From Umezawaea sp049997955 (GTDB lineage Bacteria > Actinomycetota > Actinomycetes > Mycobacteriales > Pseudonocardiaceae), in the NCBI GenBank assembly GCA_049997955.1, contig JAEBDY010000025.1:1-64000 (forward strand): 64,000 nucleotides of DNA, given 5' to 3'. The notes below the pieces were generated by a model that saw only the letters and a list, made by a program, of their open reading frames with translations, was not told the origin of the DNA and ran no database searches. Made by a program: the position numbers and the translations under genes. Positions 32,266 to 40,535 of this stretch are shown piece after piece; positions within the stretch are counted from its first letter, which is position 1; every line of letters begins with the position of its first letter.

Positions 32266-32330
32266 TCAGCCGATCGGCGCACACGTGCGGTGATCGGCTG
32301 ATTGCCTGGTGCCGGGGTCTGGCCTAGCGT
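32266..32330 (+). promoter_or_regulatory. Protease promoter with adjoining nested palindrome
   Basis: -35 TTGCCT (32302-32307) and -10 TAGCGT (32325-32330) with a 17-bp spacer. Touching the -35 is a perfect 10-bp inverted repeat (32266-32275 with 32292-32301) whose 16-nt centre contains a smaller repeat CGCAC-AC-GTGCG. The structure could be a terminator for the regulator gene, an operator for the protease, or both. Confidence 0.6.
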
Positions 32331-32385
32331 CGATCCTCGTCCGCGCGGACCGTCCACCCCGACCCTGTACGAGGGAGACTCGGAA

Positions 32386-33909
32386 ATGGCAGAGTTACGC
32401 GCGCCCTGGAGCCGTTTGGCCGGACTGACCGCGGCCACGGTGGCGATCGCCGTCGCGACCGCGCTGCCCGCCGCGGCCGAAGGCGAGATCGTCGACGCCG
32501 GAGGCCCCGGCGCCATACCCGGCAGCTACATCGTGGTGTACCAGGACGACACCGTCACCGCGCTCACGGACTCGTTGGCCGCCAAGGCGAACGCGAAGGT
32601 CGAGCACCGCTACGGCGTGGCCCTCAAGGGTTTCGCGGGCACGATGACGGAGAAGGCCGCCAAGCGGCTGGCCGCCGACCCGGCCGTGGCGTACGTGGCG
32701 CAGAACCACACCGTGAAGGCCGTCGCCGACCAGCCGAACCCGCCGTCCTGGGGGCTGGACCGGATCGACCAGCCGAACCTGCCGCTCAACCAGAACTACC
32801 ACTACGACACGACCGCGCCGACCGTGCACGCGTACGTGATCGACACGGGCATCCGCACGACGCACGTGGACTTCGGCGGGCGGGCGACGTTCGACCACAA
32901 CTCCGTCGACGGCAACAACACCGACTGCAACGGGCACGGCACGCACGTGGCGGGCACGATCGGCGGCGGGGCGCACGGCGTCGCCAAGGGTGTGCGGCTG
33001 CACGCCGTGAAGGTGTTGAACTGCGCGGGTTCCGGCACGATCGCCGGGGTCGTCGCGGGCGTCGACTGGGTCACGGCGAACAAGGTGCGGCCCGCGGTGG
33101 CGAACATGAGCCTCGGCGGCGGCGCCGACACGACGCTGGACACCGCGGTGCGCAACTCGATCGCCTCGGGCGTCACCTACGCCGTCGCCTCGGGCAACTC
33201 CAACGCCAACGCGTGCGGCTTCTCCCCCGCCCGCGTCGCCGAGGCGATCACCGTGAACGCCTCGGACAGCAACGACGGCAAGGCGTCGTTCTCCAACTTC
33301 GGCTCCTGCACGGACCTCTACGCGCCCGGCGTGGGCATCACGTCGGCGTGGGGCACCGGCGACACGGCCGTCAACACCATCAGCGGCACGTCCATGGCCA
33401 CGCCGCACGTGGCGGGCGCGGCGGCGCTGTACCTGGAGGCGAACCCCGGCGCGTCGGCGCAGCAGGTCCGCGACGCGCTGGTGGCGGGCGCGACCCCGAA
33501 CAAGATCGCCAACCCCGGTGCGGGATCGCCGAACCTGCTGCTGTTCACCGGAACCGCGACGCCTCCCCAGCCGGGCCAGGACGTGCTGCTGCGCGGGGAG
33601 TCCCTGCAGATCGGCCAGACCAGGACGTCGGCCGACGGCCGGTACAACCTGATCATGCAGGGCGACGGGAACCTCGTGCTCTACACGAACACCGGCGTGG
33701 CCGTGTGGTCGTCCAACACGCACGGGACCGGCGCCGCCTACCTGGTCCTCCAGGGCGACGGGAACCTCGTGCTGTACACGGCGGCGGGCGTCGCCAAGTG
33801 GCACACCAACTCCCACGGCACGGCGGCCGACCGGCTGATCGTCCAGAACGACGGCAACCTGGTCCTCTACGGGCCGAGCGGCCAGGTCTTCTGGCACCGC
33901 TTCCAGTAG
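32386..33909 (+). CDS. Secreted subtilisin-like protease fused to a bulb-type lectin domain
   Basis: 507 residues from ATG 32386 with GAGGGAGA upstream. Signal peptide (about 1-31), I9 propeptide inhibitor domain (about 44-115, IPGSYIVVYQDD), then the S8 protease of proteinase-K type with triad Asp153, His184 and Ser336 (VIDTG, NGHGTHVAG, GTSMATPHVAG). From about 400 a three-repeat mannose-binding lectin beta-prism follows: QGDGNLVLY twice and QNDGNLVLY once. The lectin probably tethers the protease to mannosylated cell walls or glycoproteins. Confidence 0.95.
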   Translation: MAELRAPWSRLAGLTAATVAIAVATALPAAAEGEIVDAGGPGAIPGSYIVVYQDDTVTALTDSLAAKANAKVEHRYGVALKGFAGTMTEKAAKRLAADPAVAYVAQNHTVKAVADQPNPPSWGLDRIDQPNLPLNQNYHYDTTAPTVHAYVIDTGIRTTHVDFGGRATFDHNSVDGNNTDCNGHGTHVAGTIGGGAHGVAKGVRLHAVKVLNCAGSGTIAGVVAGVDWVTANKVRPAVANMSLGGGADTTLDTAVRNSIASGVTYAVASGNSNANACGFSPARVAEAITVNASDSNDGKASFSNFGSCTDLYAPGVGITSAWGTGDTAVNTISGTSMATPHVAGAAALYLEANPGASAQQVRDALVAGATPNKIANPGAGSPNLLLFTGTATPPQPGQDVLLRGESLQIGQTRTSADGRYNLIMQGDGNLVLYTNTGVAVWSSNTHGTGAAYLVLQGDGNLVLYTAAGVAKWHTNSHGTAADRLIVQNDGNLVLYGPSGQVFWHRFQ

Positions 33910-33915
33910 CGGTTC

Positions 33916-33945
33916 GAAGGGCCGGGGCCGCTGCCCCGGCCCTTC
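33916..33945. terminator. Bidirectional terminator
   Basis: Perfect 13-bp inverted repeat (33916-33928 with 33933-33945) with a 4-nt loop between the convergent protease and RidA genes. Confidence 0.8.
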
Positions 33946-33949
33946 GGGG

Positions 33950-34333
33950 TCAGTCGCCGAGCACGGCCAGCGCGTCGATCTCCACGAGCAGACCCGCCGG
34001 GAGTCCTACGTAGACGGTCGTGCGGGCGGAGTACGGCTCGGTCATGAACTCGCCGTAGGCGTCGTTCATCTCGCCGAAGTGGGCGGTGTCGGTGAGGTAC
34101 ACGCGCAGCATCACGACGTCGTCGAAGCTCGCGCCCGCGGCCTCCAGCACCGAGGCGACGTTGCGCAGGGTCTGCGCGGTCTGCTCCTTCACCGTGGTGC
34201 CGACGATCGCACCGGTCTCGGCGTCGAACGCGACCTGACCGGCGACCTGGAGGATGTTGCCCTTGCGGACGCCCTGCGAGAACTTCGCGATGGGCCGGGG
34301 CGCGGTCTCGGTGTGGATCTCGATCTTCGGCAA
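33950..34333 (-). CDS. ridA: RidA family deaminase
   Basis: 127 residues, the standard length. RidA hydrolyses reactive enamine/imine intermediates released by PLP dehydratases. Conserved features: FSQGVRKGN near the N-terminus, the Arg-containing SARTTVYVGLP, and VEIDALAV at the end. TTG start with AGAGG upstream. It is last in a minus-strand operon after the IclR regulator and kinase, opposite a PLP deaminase whose product chemistry would need RidA. Confidence 0.92.
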   Translation of the reverse strand: MPKIEIHTETAPRPIAKFSQGVRKGNILQVAGQVAFDAETGAIVGTTVKEQTAQTLRNVASVLEAAGASFDDVVMLRVYLTDTAHFGEMNDAYGEFMTEPYSARTTVYVGLPAGLLVEIDALAVLGD

Positions 34334-34346
34334 GGCAGGAACCTCT

Positions 34347-35096
34347 CTAGTCGCGCGGCGTGTGGCCGCACTCGATGGACGCCGCTCGCGCCGTGGCGAG
34401 CAGGTTGGGCACGAGGGCCAGCAGGCCCTCGAAGTCGAGCATCACCTTGGGGACGGACATCGAGACGGCCGCGACCACCTCACCACGGGAGCCGCGGATC
34501 GGCGCGCCCACGCAGTGGATGAAGTCCTCGTGCTCGGAGTTGTCCACGGCGTACCCGCGTTCGCGCACGCGGTCCAGCTCGGCCAGGTACGCGGCCGGAT
34601 CGGTGATCGTGTTCGCGGTCAGCCTCGGGTACTCCATGGACGCGGCGACCTCCCGCCGCTTGGCCTCCGGCAGGTCCGACAGCAGGACCTTCGCCACGGC
34701 CGTGCAGTGCAGCGGGGCTCGGCGGCCGACGCGGGAGTACATCCGCATCGGGTGGGTGCTGTCGTACTTGTCGATGTAGATCACCTCGCCGCCCTCGTAG
34801 CTGGCGAGGTGCACGGTGTAGCCGGTGAGCGCGTTCAGCTCGCGCAGCGCGGCCTCGGCGCTGCGGCGCACGTCCCGCTCCTCCAGCGCCCGGTTGGCGA
34901 GGTCGAACAGCGAGGTGCCGAGCCGGTAGTGGTGCACGCCGTCGCGCTGCACGAACCGGTGCGACTCCAGCGTTCTGAGCAGTCTCAGCGCGGTCGACTT
35001 GTGCACGTCGATGACGCCGGACAGCTCCTCCAGCGTCTTGGGGCCGGTCGCCAACTCGCCGACGAGCGTCAACGCGCGGTCCAGGCTCTGGCTCAT
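34347..35096 (-). CDS. IclR family transcriptional regulator
   Basis: 249 residues. The N-terminal winged HTH (about 3-65, VDVHKSTALRLLRTLESHRFV) is followed by the IclR effector domain, with RAPLHCTAVAKVLLS and the Cys-containing EDFIHCVGAPI binding loop. ATG overlaps the kinase stop (ATGA). Probably the local repressor of this divergent catabolic cluster, acting at the palindrome 36161-36177; the effector would be a 2-keto or 2-amino sugar acid. Confidence 0.93.
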   Translation of the reverse strand: MSQSLDRALTLVGELATGPKTLEELSGVIDVHKSTALRLLRTLESHRFVQRDGVHHYRLGTSLFDLANRALEERDVRRSAEAALRELNALTGYTVHLASYEGGEVIYIDKYDSTHPMRMYSRVGRRAPLHCTAVAKVLLSDLPEAKRREVAASMEYPRLTANTITDPAAYLAELDRVRERGYAVDNSEHEDFIHCVGAPIRGSRGEVVAAVSMSVPKVMLDFEGLLALVPNLLATARAASIECGHTPRD

Positions 35097-36079
35097 GGGC
35101 TCTCCCGTAGGTTGCCTGCCCGCAGGTTCGCCGCCGCCCAGGTGGGCCCGTCGGCGTCGAGCAGCGGTCCGGTGACCGCGGCGGGCAGCGGCCTCCCGAC
35201 GTCCTCGGTGGTCAGCAGCACCGCGGCCGCCTGCAGGTGACCCGCGCGCAGTCGCCTGGCGGGAGGATCGCCCGCCAGGTGGGCGGCAAGATAACCCGCG
35301 GCGAAGGCGTCGCCCGCGCCGACCGGCTCCACGACGTCCACGCGCAGCGCGGGCTGGTAGGTGTGGACGTCTCCCTCGACGAGCGTCGCACCCCGCTCGC
35401 CCTGCTTCACGACGACGCTCGCCGGGCGGGGCAGCAGCTCCCGCAGCTCGTGCGGGTCGCCGGTCCCCCACACCGCTTCGGCCTCGTCCGCGCCCGCGAG
35501 CACGATGTCGGCGGCGTTCGCCAGGTCGCGCAGCACGGCCGGGTCGCGGTCGCGCCACAGCGCGGGCCGCCAGTTCAGGTCGAACGACACCAGGCGCCCG
35601 TTCCGGGGCCGGGTCAGGACTTCCCGCAGCAGGGCGAGGCACGTGTCCGACAGCGCCGCGGTGATGCCGCTGACGTGCACGAGCCGCACACCGGGCAGGT
35701 CGAGGCGGTCCACCGTCCCCGGTCCCATCCCCGAGGCGGCGGAGCCCTGCCGGTAGTAGCGGACCGGGCTGCCCGAGGAGTTGGTCTCCTTCACGTACAG
35801 GCCGGTCGGCCGGTCGGGGTCGACGTGCACCCCGCTGACGTCCACGCCCGCGCCACCGACCTCGTCGAGCACCGCCCGCCCGAACGCGTCCGCGCCCACC
35901 GCGCTCACCCACGCGCTCGCGACGCCCAGCCGGGCGAGGTGACAGGCCACATTGGACTCGGCGCCGCCGATCGCCCTGCTCCACTGCCGGACCTCGTGCA
36001 CCGGACCGGGTTCGGCGGGCACCAGCACGACCATCGTCTCGCCAAGGCAGACCACACCGCCCGCATGTTCGAACCTCAT
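35093..36079 (-). CDS. PfkB family kinase, 2-keto-3-deoxygluconate kinase-like
   Basis: 328 residues of the ribokinase fold. PfkB signature 1 lies around GGAESNVACHLARLG; signature 2 is PVGAGDAFAAGYLAA with the catalytic base Asp257. The segment GLYVKETNSSGSPVRYYR, containing the tyrosines and Arg used by KDG kinases to hold the keto-acid, supports KDG over ribose or fructose as substrate. First gene of the minus-strand operon, 114 bp from the divergent deaminase gene. Confidence 0.85.
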   Translation of the reverse strand: MRFEHAGGVVCLGETMVVLVPAEPGPVHEVRQWSRAIGGAESNVACHLARLGVASAWVSAVGADAFGRAVLDEVGGAGVDVSGVHVDPDRPTGLYVKETNSSGSPVRYYRQGSAASGMGPGTVDRLDLPGVRLVHVSGITAALSDTCLALLREVLTRPRNGRLVSFDLNWRPALWRDRDPAVLRDLANAADIVLAGADEAEAVWGTGDPHELRELLPRPASVVVKQGERGATLVEGDVHTYQPALRVDVVEPVGAGDAFAAGYLAAHLAGDPPARRLRAGHLQAAAVLLTTEDVGRPLPAAVTGPLLDADGPTWAAANLRAGNLRESP

Positions 36080-36160
36080 CCGCTTCTTTCCTCCGGACTT
36101 GCTCGTTGACGGCGGCTCAGGCGAATGTTACACACTTCAGCATCACATCGCGCAATAGCC

Positions 36161-36177
36161 GTTGCAAGGTATGCAAC
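36161..36177. promoter_or_regulatory. Palindromic operator in the divergent catabolic promoter region
   Basis: GTTGCA-AGGTA-TGCAAC is a perfect 6-bp inverted repeat with a 5-bp centre, midway between the kinase and deaminase starts. Position makes it the best candidate for the local IclR regulator. It also contains TTGCATAC on the minus strand, the octamer found around the FadR-type gene at 20 kb. AGGAG before 36194 is the ribosome-binding site of the deaminase. Confidence 0.65.
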
Positions 36178-36193
36178 GTGAGGAGCGAGACAC

Positions 36194-37477
36194 GTGCACT
36201 CCGCCGACATCGACCGGACCGCGGTAGCCGCGCTGCGCGCGGAACGCATCGACTGGCAGTTCAAGGGCATGCCGAGTTCGACCTTCGGCGCCACCGTCGG
36301 CGAGGTGGCCGACCGGCGTCTCGACCTGTTCGCCGACGGCTTCGTCGGTCCGCTCGTGGTGCTCGACGCCGCGGCGCTGGAGCACAACCTCGCCACGATG
36401 GCGGCCTGGTGCTCCGCGCACGGCGTCGCCCTGGCACCGCACGGCAAGACCACCATGGCACCGCAGCTGTTCGCCCGCCAGCTCGACCACGGTTCGTGGG
36501 CCATCACGGCGGCCAACGCCAGCCAGCTGCGGGTGTACCGGGCGTTCGGCGTGAGCCGGGTGCTGCTGGCGAACCAGCTCGTCGACCCGGCCGCGCTGCG
36601 GTGGCTGGCCGAGGAGCTCGCCGCCGACCCGGCGTTCGAGTTCACCTGCTGGGTGGACTCGGTGGCCGGGGTCTCGGCGATGACCGCCGCGCTGGGATCC
36701 GTCACCCGTCCGGTGGACGTGCTGGTGGAGCTGGGCGCGACCGGCGGCCGGACCGGGGCGCGGGACGCGGACACCGCGGCCGAGGTGGCGCAAGCGGTTG
36801 CGGACAGCCCGGCGCTGCGGCTCGTCGGCGTCGGCGGGTACGAGGGCGCGCTGGCGCACGACGCGTCCGAGCAGGCGAAGTCCACTGTGGACGCCTACCT
36901 TGACGCGGTGCGCGACCTGGTGCTGCGGCTCGACGACGAGGGCCGGTTCGACGGGGTCGACCAGGTGATCGTCACGGTCGGCGGCAGCGCGTACTTCGAC
37001 CAGGTCGCCGCGGCGCTGACCAAGCCGTGGCCCACCGGGCTGCCGGTGCTGCCCGTGGTGCGCAGCGGCGCGTACGTGACCCACGACGACGGCTTCTACC
37101 GGGGCATCTCGCCGCTGAACCGCACGGCGGGCGAGGTGCCGTTCCGGTCCGCGCTGCGGGCGTGGGCGCAGGTCACGTCGAAGCCGCAGGAGGACCTGGC
37201 GCTGCTGACGATCGGCAAGCGCGACGCGTCGTTCGACGAAGGCCTGCCGGAGCCGCAGGTCGTGCGGTCGGGAGGGGTGGAACGGCCGCTGAGGGGTGCG
37301 GCCGTGACGGCGCTCAACGACCAGCACGCGTTCCTGGCGATCGGCGAGCAGGGCGTGGAGGTCGGAGACTGGATCGGGCTCGGCCTGTCCCACCCGTGCA
37401 CCGTGTTCGACAAGTGGCGGCTCATCCCCGTGGTCGACGGCACGACCGTCGTCGACTTCGTCCGGACCTACTTCTAG
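36194..37477 (+). CDS. PLP-dependent D-amino acid deaminase (D-serine dehydratase-like fold)
   Basis: 427 residues. Alanine-racemase-type TIM barrel with the PLP Lys85 in APHGKTTMAP and a C-terminal DSD-like domain with a metal pair His400/Cys402 (SHPCTVFDKW). The family covers D-serine dehydratase and D-threonine aldolase; annotated actinobacterial relatives are called amino acid deaminase. A substrate with a 3-hydroxy group would be dehydrated and deaminated to a 2-keto acid. Context (KDG kinase, GntP permease, D-aminoacylase) suggests D-glucosaminate, giving 2-keto-3-deoxygluconate. Confidence 0.88.
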   Translation: MHSADIDRTAVAALRAERIDWQFKGMPSSTFGATVGEVADRRLDLFADGFVGPLVVLDAAALEHNLATMAAWCSAHGVALAPHGKTTMAPQLFARQLDHGSWAITAANASQLRVYRAFGVSRVLLANQLVDPAALRWLAEELAADPAFEFTCWVDSVAGVSAMTAALGSVTRPVDVLVELGATGGRTGARDADTAAEVAQAVADSPALRLVGVGGYEGALAHDASEQAKSTVDAYLDAVRDLVLRLDDEGRFDGVDQVIVTVGGSAYFDQVAAALTKPWPTGLPVLPVVRSGAYVTHDDGFYRGISPLNRTAGEVPFRSALRAWAQVTSKPQEDLALLTIGKRDASFDEGLPEPQVVRSGGVERPLRGAAVTALNDQHAFLAIGEQGVEVGDWIGLGLSHPCTVFDKWRLIPVVDGTTVVDFVRTYF

Positions 37478-37486
37478 GGAGCAGGC

Positions 37487-39076
37487 GTGGACATCGTCTT
37501 CAAGGGCGCGCGGGTCGTGGACGGCACCGGCTCGCCCGAGTACCGGGCGGACGTCGGGGTGCGCGACGGCCGGATCGCGGAGATCGGCGACCGGGTGTCC
37601 GGCGGCCGGACCGTCGACGCCGACGGACTGGTGCTGGCGCCCGGTTTCATCGACATGCACTCCCACTCCGACCTCCAGGTGCTGGCGGAGCCGGACCACC
37701 TGGCCAAGGTGTCGCAGGGCGTGACCAGCGAGGTGCTCGGCCAGGACGGGCTGTCGTACGCACCCGTGGACGACGCCGTGCTGGAGACGCTGCGCGGGCA
37801 GCTGGCGGGGTGGAACGACGACCCGCCCGGCTTCGACTGGAACTGGCGGTCGGTCGGCGAGTACCTCGACCGGCTCGACCGGGGCATCGCGGTGAACGCG
37901 GCGTACCTCGTGCCGCAGGGCACCGTGCGGATGCTGTGCGTCGGTTGGGAGGACCGGCCCGCGACCGACGCCGAGGTCGACCGGATGCGGTCCGTGGTCG
38001 CGGAGTCGTTGCGGGAAGGCGCGATGGGCCTCTCGTCCGGGCTCACCTACACGCCCGGCATGTACGCGAGCACGTCGGAACTCGTCCAGCTCTGCCAGGT
38101 CACGGGCTCGCTCGGCGGCTACTACAGCCCGCACCACCGCAGCTACGGCGCGGGCGCGCTGGAGGCGTACGCGGAGATGGTGCAGGTGTCGCTCGACTCC
38201 GGCTGCCCGCTGCACCTGGCGCACGCCACGATGAACTTCCCGGTCAACGAGGGCCGCGCGGGCGAGCTGCTGACGCTGCTGGACAACGCCATCGCGGCGG
38301 GCGCGGACATCTCGTTGGACACCTACCCGTACCTGCCCGGCGCGACCTACCTGTCGGCGCTGCTCCCCAGCTGGGCCACCGAGGGCGGCCCGGAGGCGAC
38401 CCTCGCCCGGCTGTCCGATGTGGACACCCGCGAGCGGATCCGGGTGGACATCGAGGAAACCGGCTCGGACGGCTGCCACGGCGTGCCGGTCGACTGGGAG
38501 TCCATCGAGGTCAACGGCGTGCGGCACAGCGAGAACGCGCACCTGGTCGGGCACAGCGTTGCCGCGTCGGCGCAGTTCGCGGGCCGGACGGCCTCGGAGG
38601 TGTACTTCGACACCCTGGTGGCCGAACGGCTCGGCACGTCCTGCCTCATGCACGTCGGCCACGAGGGCAACGTGCAGGCGATCATGCGCCACCCGGCCCA
38701 CACCGGCGGCAGCGACGGCCTGCTGGTCGGCGACCGGCCGCACCCGCGCGCGTGGGGCACGTTCCCCCGCTACCTCGCGCGCTACGTGCGGGAACTGGGC
38801 GTCCTCGGTCTGGAGGACTGCGTCTCCCACCTCACCGGGCGGGCCGCGAAGCGGCTGCGCCTCACCGACCGCGGCCTCGTCCGCGAGGGCTTCGCGGCGG
38901 ACCTGGTCCTGTTCGACCCCGACGAGGTCGCGGACACCGCGACCTTCGACGAACCCCGGCAGGCGGCGGTCGGCATCCCGTACGTGCTCGTGAACGGGGT
39001 GCCGGTGATCGACGGCGGTACGCACACCGGGGCGCTGCCCGGCCATTCCCTGCGCAACAACGGGAGCACGACGTGA
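37487..39076 (+). CDS. N-acyl-D-amino-acid deacylase (D-aminoacylase)
   Basis: 529 residues of the amidohydrolase superfamily, usual D-aminoacylase length. The metal motif H58xH60xD62 (GFIDMHSHSD) begins the barrel; later His residues in HLAHAT and MHVGHEGN continue the active site. A small beta-domain is formed by both termini (GARVVDGTGS, ADLVLFDPDEVAD). GTG start 9 nt after the deaminase stop. It would remove the acyl group before deamination of the free D-amino acid, for example from N-acetyl-D-glucosaminate. Confidence 0.92.
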   Translation: MDIVFKGARVVDGTGSPEYRADVGVRDGRIAEIGDRVSGGRTVDADGLVLAPGFIDMHSHSDLQVLAEPDHLAKVSQGVTSEVLGQDGLSYAPVDDAVLETLRGQLAGWNDDPPGFDWNWRSVGEYLDRLDRGIAVNAAYLVPQGTVRMLCVGWEDRPATDAEVDRMRSVVAESLREGAMGLSSGLTYTPGMYASTSELVQLCQVTGSLGGYYSPHHRSYGAGALEAYAEMVQVSLDSGCPLHLAHATMNFPVNEGRAGELLTLLDNAIAAGADISLDTYPYLPGATYLSALLPSWATEGGPEATLARLSDVDTRERIRVDIEETGSDGCHGVPVDWESIEVNGVRHSENAHLVGHSVAASAQFAGRTASEVYFDTLVAERLGTSCLMHVGHEGNVQAIMRHPAHTGGSDGLLVGDRPHPRAWGTFPRYLARYVRELGVLGLEDCVSHLTGRAAKRLRLTDRGLVREGFAADLVLFDPDEVADTATFDEPRQAAVGIPYVLVNGVPVIDGGTHTGALPGHSLRNNGSTT

Positions 39077-40470
39077 TCAACTGGCTGCAACACGAAACGG
39101 GCGGGCTGCTGACCCTGTCCGCGATCAGCATCGCCCTGCTGCTGATCATGATCATCCGGTTCAAGGTCGAGCCGTTCATCGCCCTGCTGATCGCAGGTCT
39201 GCTCGTGGCGCTCGCCGCCGGCCTGCCGGTCGAAACCCTGGTCGGATCGGCCCAGAAAGCCTCGGGATCGCTGCTGGAGGGCGGTTTCGGCGGCATCCTC
39301 GGGCACATCGCCTCGATCATCGGCCTCGGCACGCTGCTCGGCGCGATCCTGGAGGCGTCCGGCGGCGCGCAGGTGCTGACCGGGTCGCTGCTCAGGGCGT
39401 TCGGCGAGAAGCGCGCGCCGCTCGCGATGGGCTTGGCGGGCCTGATCTTCGGTGTGCCGGTGTTCTTCGACATCGGCATCTTCGTGCTGGCGCCGCTGGT
39501 CTACGTGGCGGCGAAGCAGGGCGGCAAGTCGATCGTGCTGTACGCCATGCCGCTGCTCGCGGGCCTGTCGGTCATGCACGCGTTCATGCCTCCCCACCCC
39601 GGCCCGGTGGCCGCCGCGGGTCTGCTGAAGGTCGGCCTCGGCTGGATCATCATCATGGGCCTGGCGTGCGCGATCCCGGCGTGGTTCGTCGGCGGCATCC
39701 TGTACTCCACGTGGATCGGCAAGCGCATCAACGTGCCGGTGCCCGAGGAGATGCTGGCCGCGGCCGAGGAGGCCCGCGGCGAGAACGAGGTGAAGAACCC
39801 GCCGTCGCTCGGCCTGGTGCTGGGGATCATCGCGATCCCGCTGGTGCTGATCCTCGCGGGCACGTTCGGCAGCATCCTGCTGGCCAAGGGATCGCGGCTC
39901 TACGGCGTGTTCACGTTCTTCGGCACACCCGCCGTCGCGCTGACCATCGCGGTCCTGCTGGCCACGTGGCTGCTCGGCTACCGCCGCGGCATGACCCGCG
40001 ACCAGCTGACCGAGCTGACCGGCAAGTCCCTCCGCCCGGTCGGCATGATCCTGCTCGTCGTCGGCGCGGGCGGCTTCTTCGGCGCCGTGCTCTCGGCGAC
40101 CGGCGTCGGCAAGGTGCTCGCCACGTCGCTGTCGGACGCGGGCCTGCCGGTGATCGCGCTGGCGTACGTCATCAGCTGCGGCCTGCGCATCGCCCAGGGT
40201 TCGGCCACCGTCGCGATCGTCACGACCACCGGCATCGTCGCCCCGGTCGTGGCGGACCTGAACTACTCGCAGCCCCAGCTGGCGCTGCTGGTCATGTCGA
40301 TCGCGGCGGGCTCGATCATCGCCTCGCACGTGAACGACGGCGGCTTCTGGATCGTCTCGCGCTACTTCGGCCTGTCGGTCAAGGAGACGCTCCAGACGTG
40401 GACCGTCCTGGAGACCGTGCTGTCCGTGGTCGGCTTCATCATGGCTGCCGGGTTGAGCCTGGTCTTCTAG
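39073..40470 (+). CDS. GntP family proton symporter (gluconate permease type)
   Basis: 465 residues, about 12-14 membrane helices. The GntP signatures PVFFDIGIFVLAPL and MPPHPGPVAAAGLL are present, as is the C-terminal SHVNDGGFW. GntP carriers import gluconate and related sugar acids. GTG overlaps the D-aminoacylase stop (GTGA), so it is the last gene of the operon. A sugar-acid carrier beside D-aminoacylase points to an N-acylated amino sugar acid as substrate. Confidence 0.92.
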   Translation: MINWLQHETGGLLTLSAISIALLLIMIIRFKVEPFIALLIAGLLVALAAGLPVETLVGSAQKASGSLLEGGFGGILGHIASIIGLGTLLGAILEASGGAQVLTGSLLRAFGEKRAPLAMGLAGLIFGVPVFFDIGIFVLAPLVYVAAKQGGKSIVLYAMPLLAGLSVMHAFMPPHPGPVAAAGLLKVGLGWIIIMGLACAIPAWFVGGILYSTWIGKRINVPVPEEMLAAAEEARGENEVKNPPSLGLVLGIIAIPLVLILAGTFGSILLAKGSRLYGVFTFFGTPAVALTIAVLLATWLLGYRRGMTRDQLTELTGKSLRPVGMILLVVGAGGFFGAVLSATGVGKVLATSLSDAGLPVIALAYVISCGLRIAQGSATVAIVTTTGIVAPVVADLNYSQPQLALLVMSIAAGSIIASHVNDGGFWIVSRYFGLSVKETLQTWTVLETVLSVVGFIMAAGLSLVF

Positions 40471-40535
40471 CGTCGTCCGACAACGGAAAGGCCCGCCCGG
40501 CGCGTTCGCCGAGCGGGCCTTCCCGTTGGGACGAC
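40471..40535. terminator. Large bidirectional terminator
   Basis: A 65-nt hairpin: inner stem AAGGCCCGC/GCGGGCCTT (40488-40496 with 40513-40521), extended outward by AACGG/CCGTT and GTCGTCC/GGACGAC with small mismatches. It sits between the convergent permease and lipoprotein genes and overlaps the lipoprotein stop. Confidence 0.75.
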
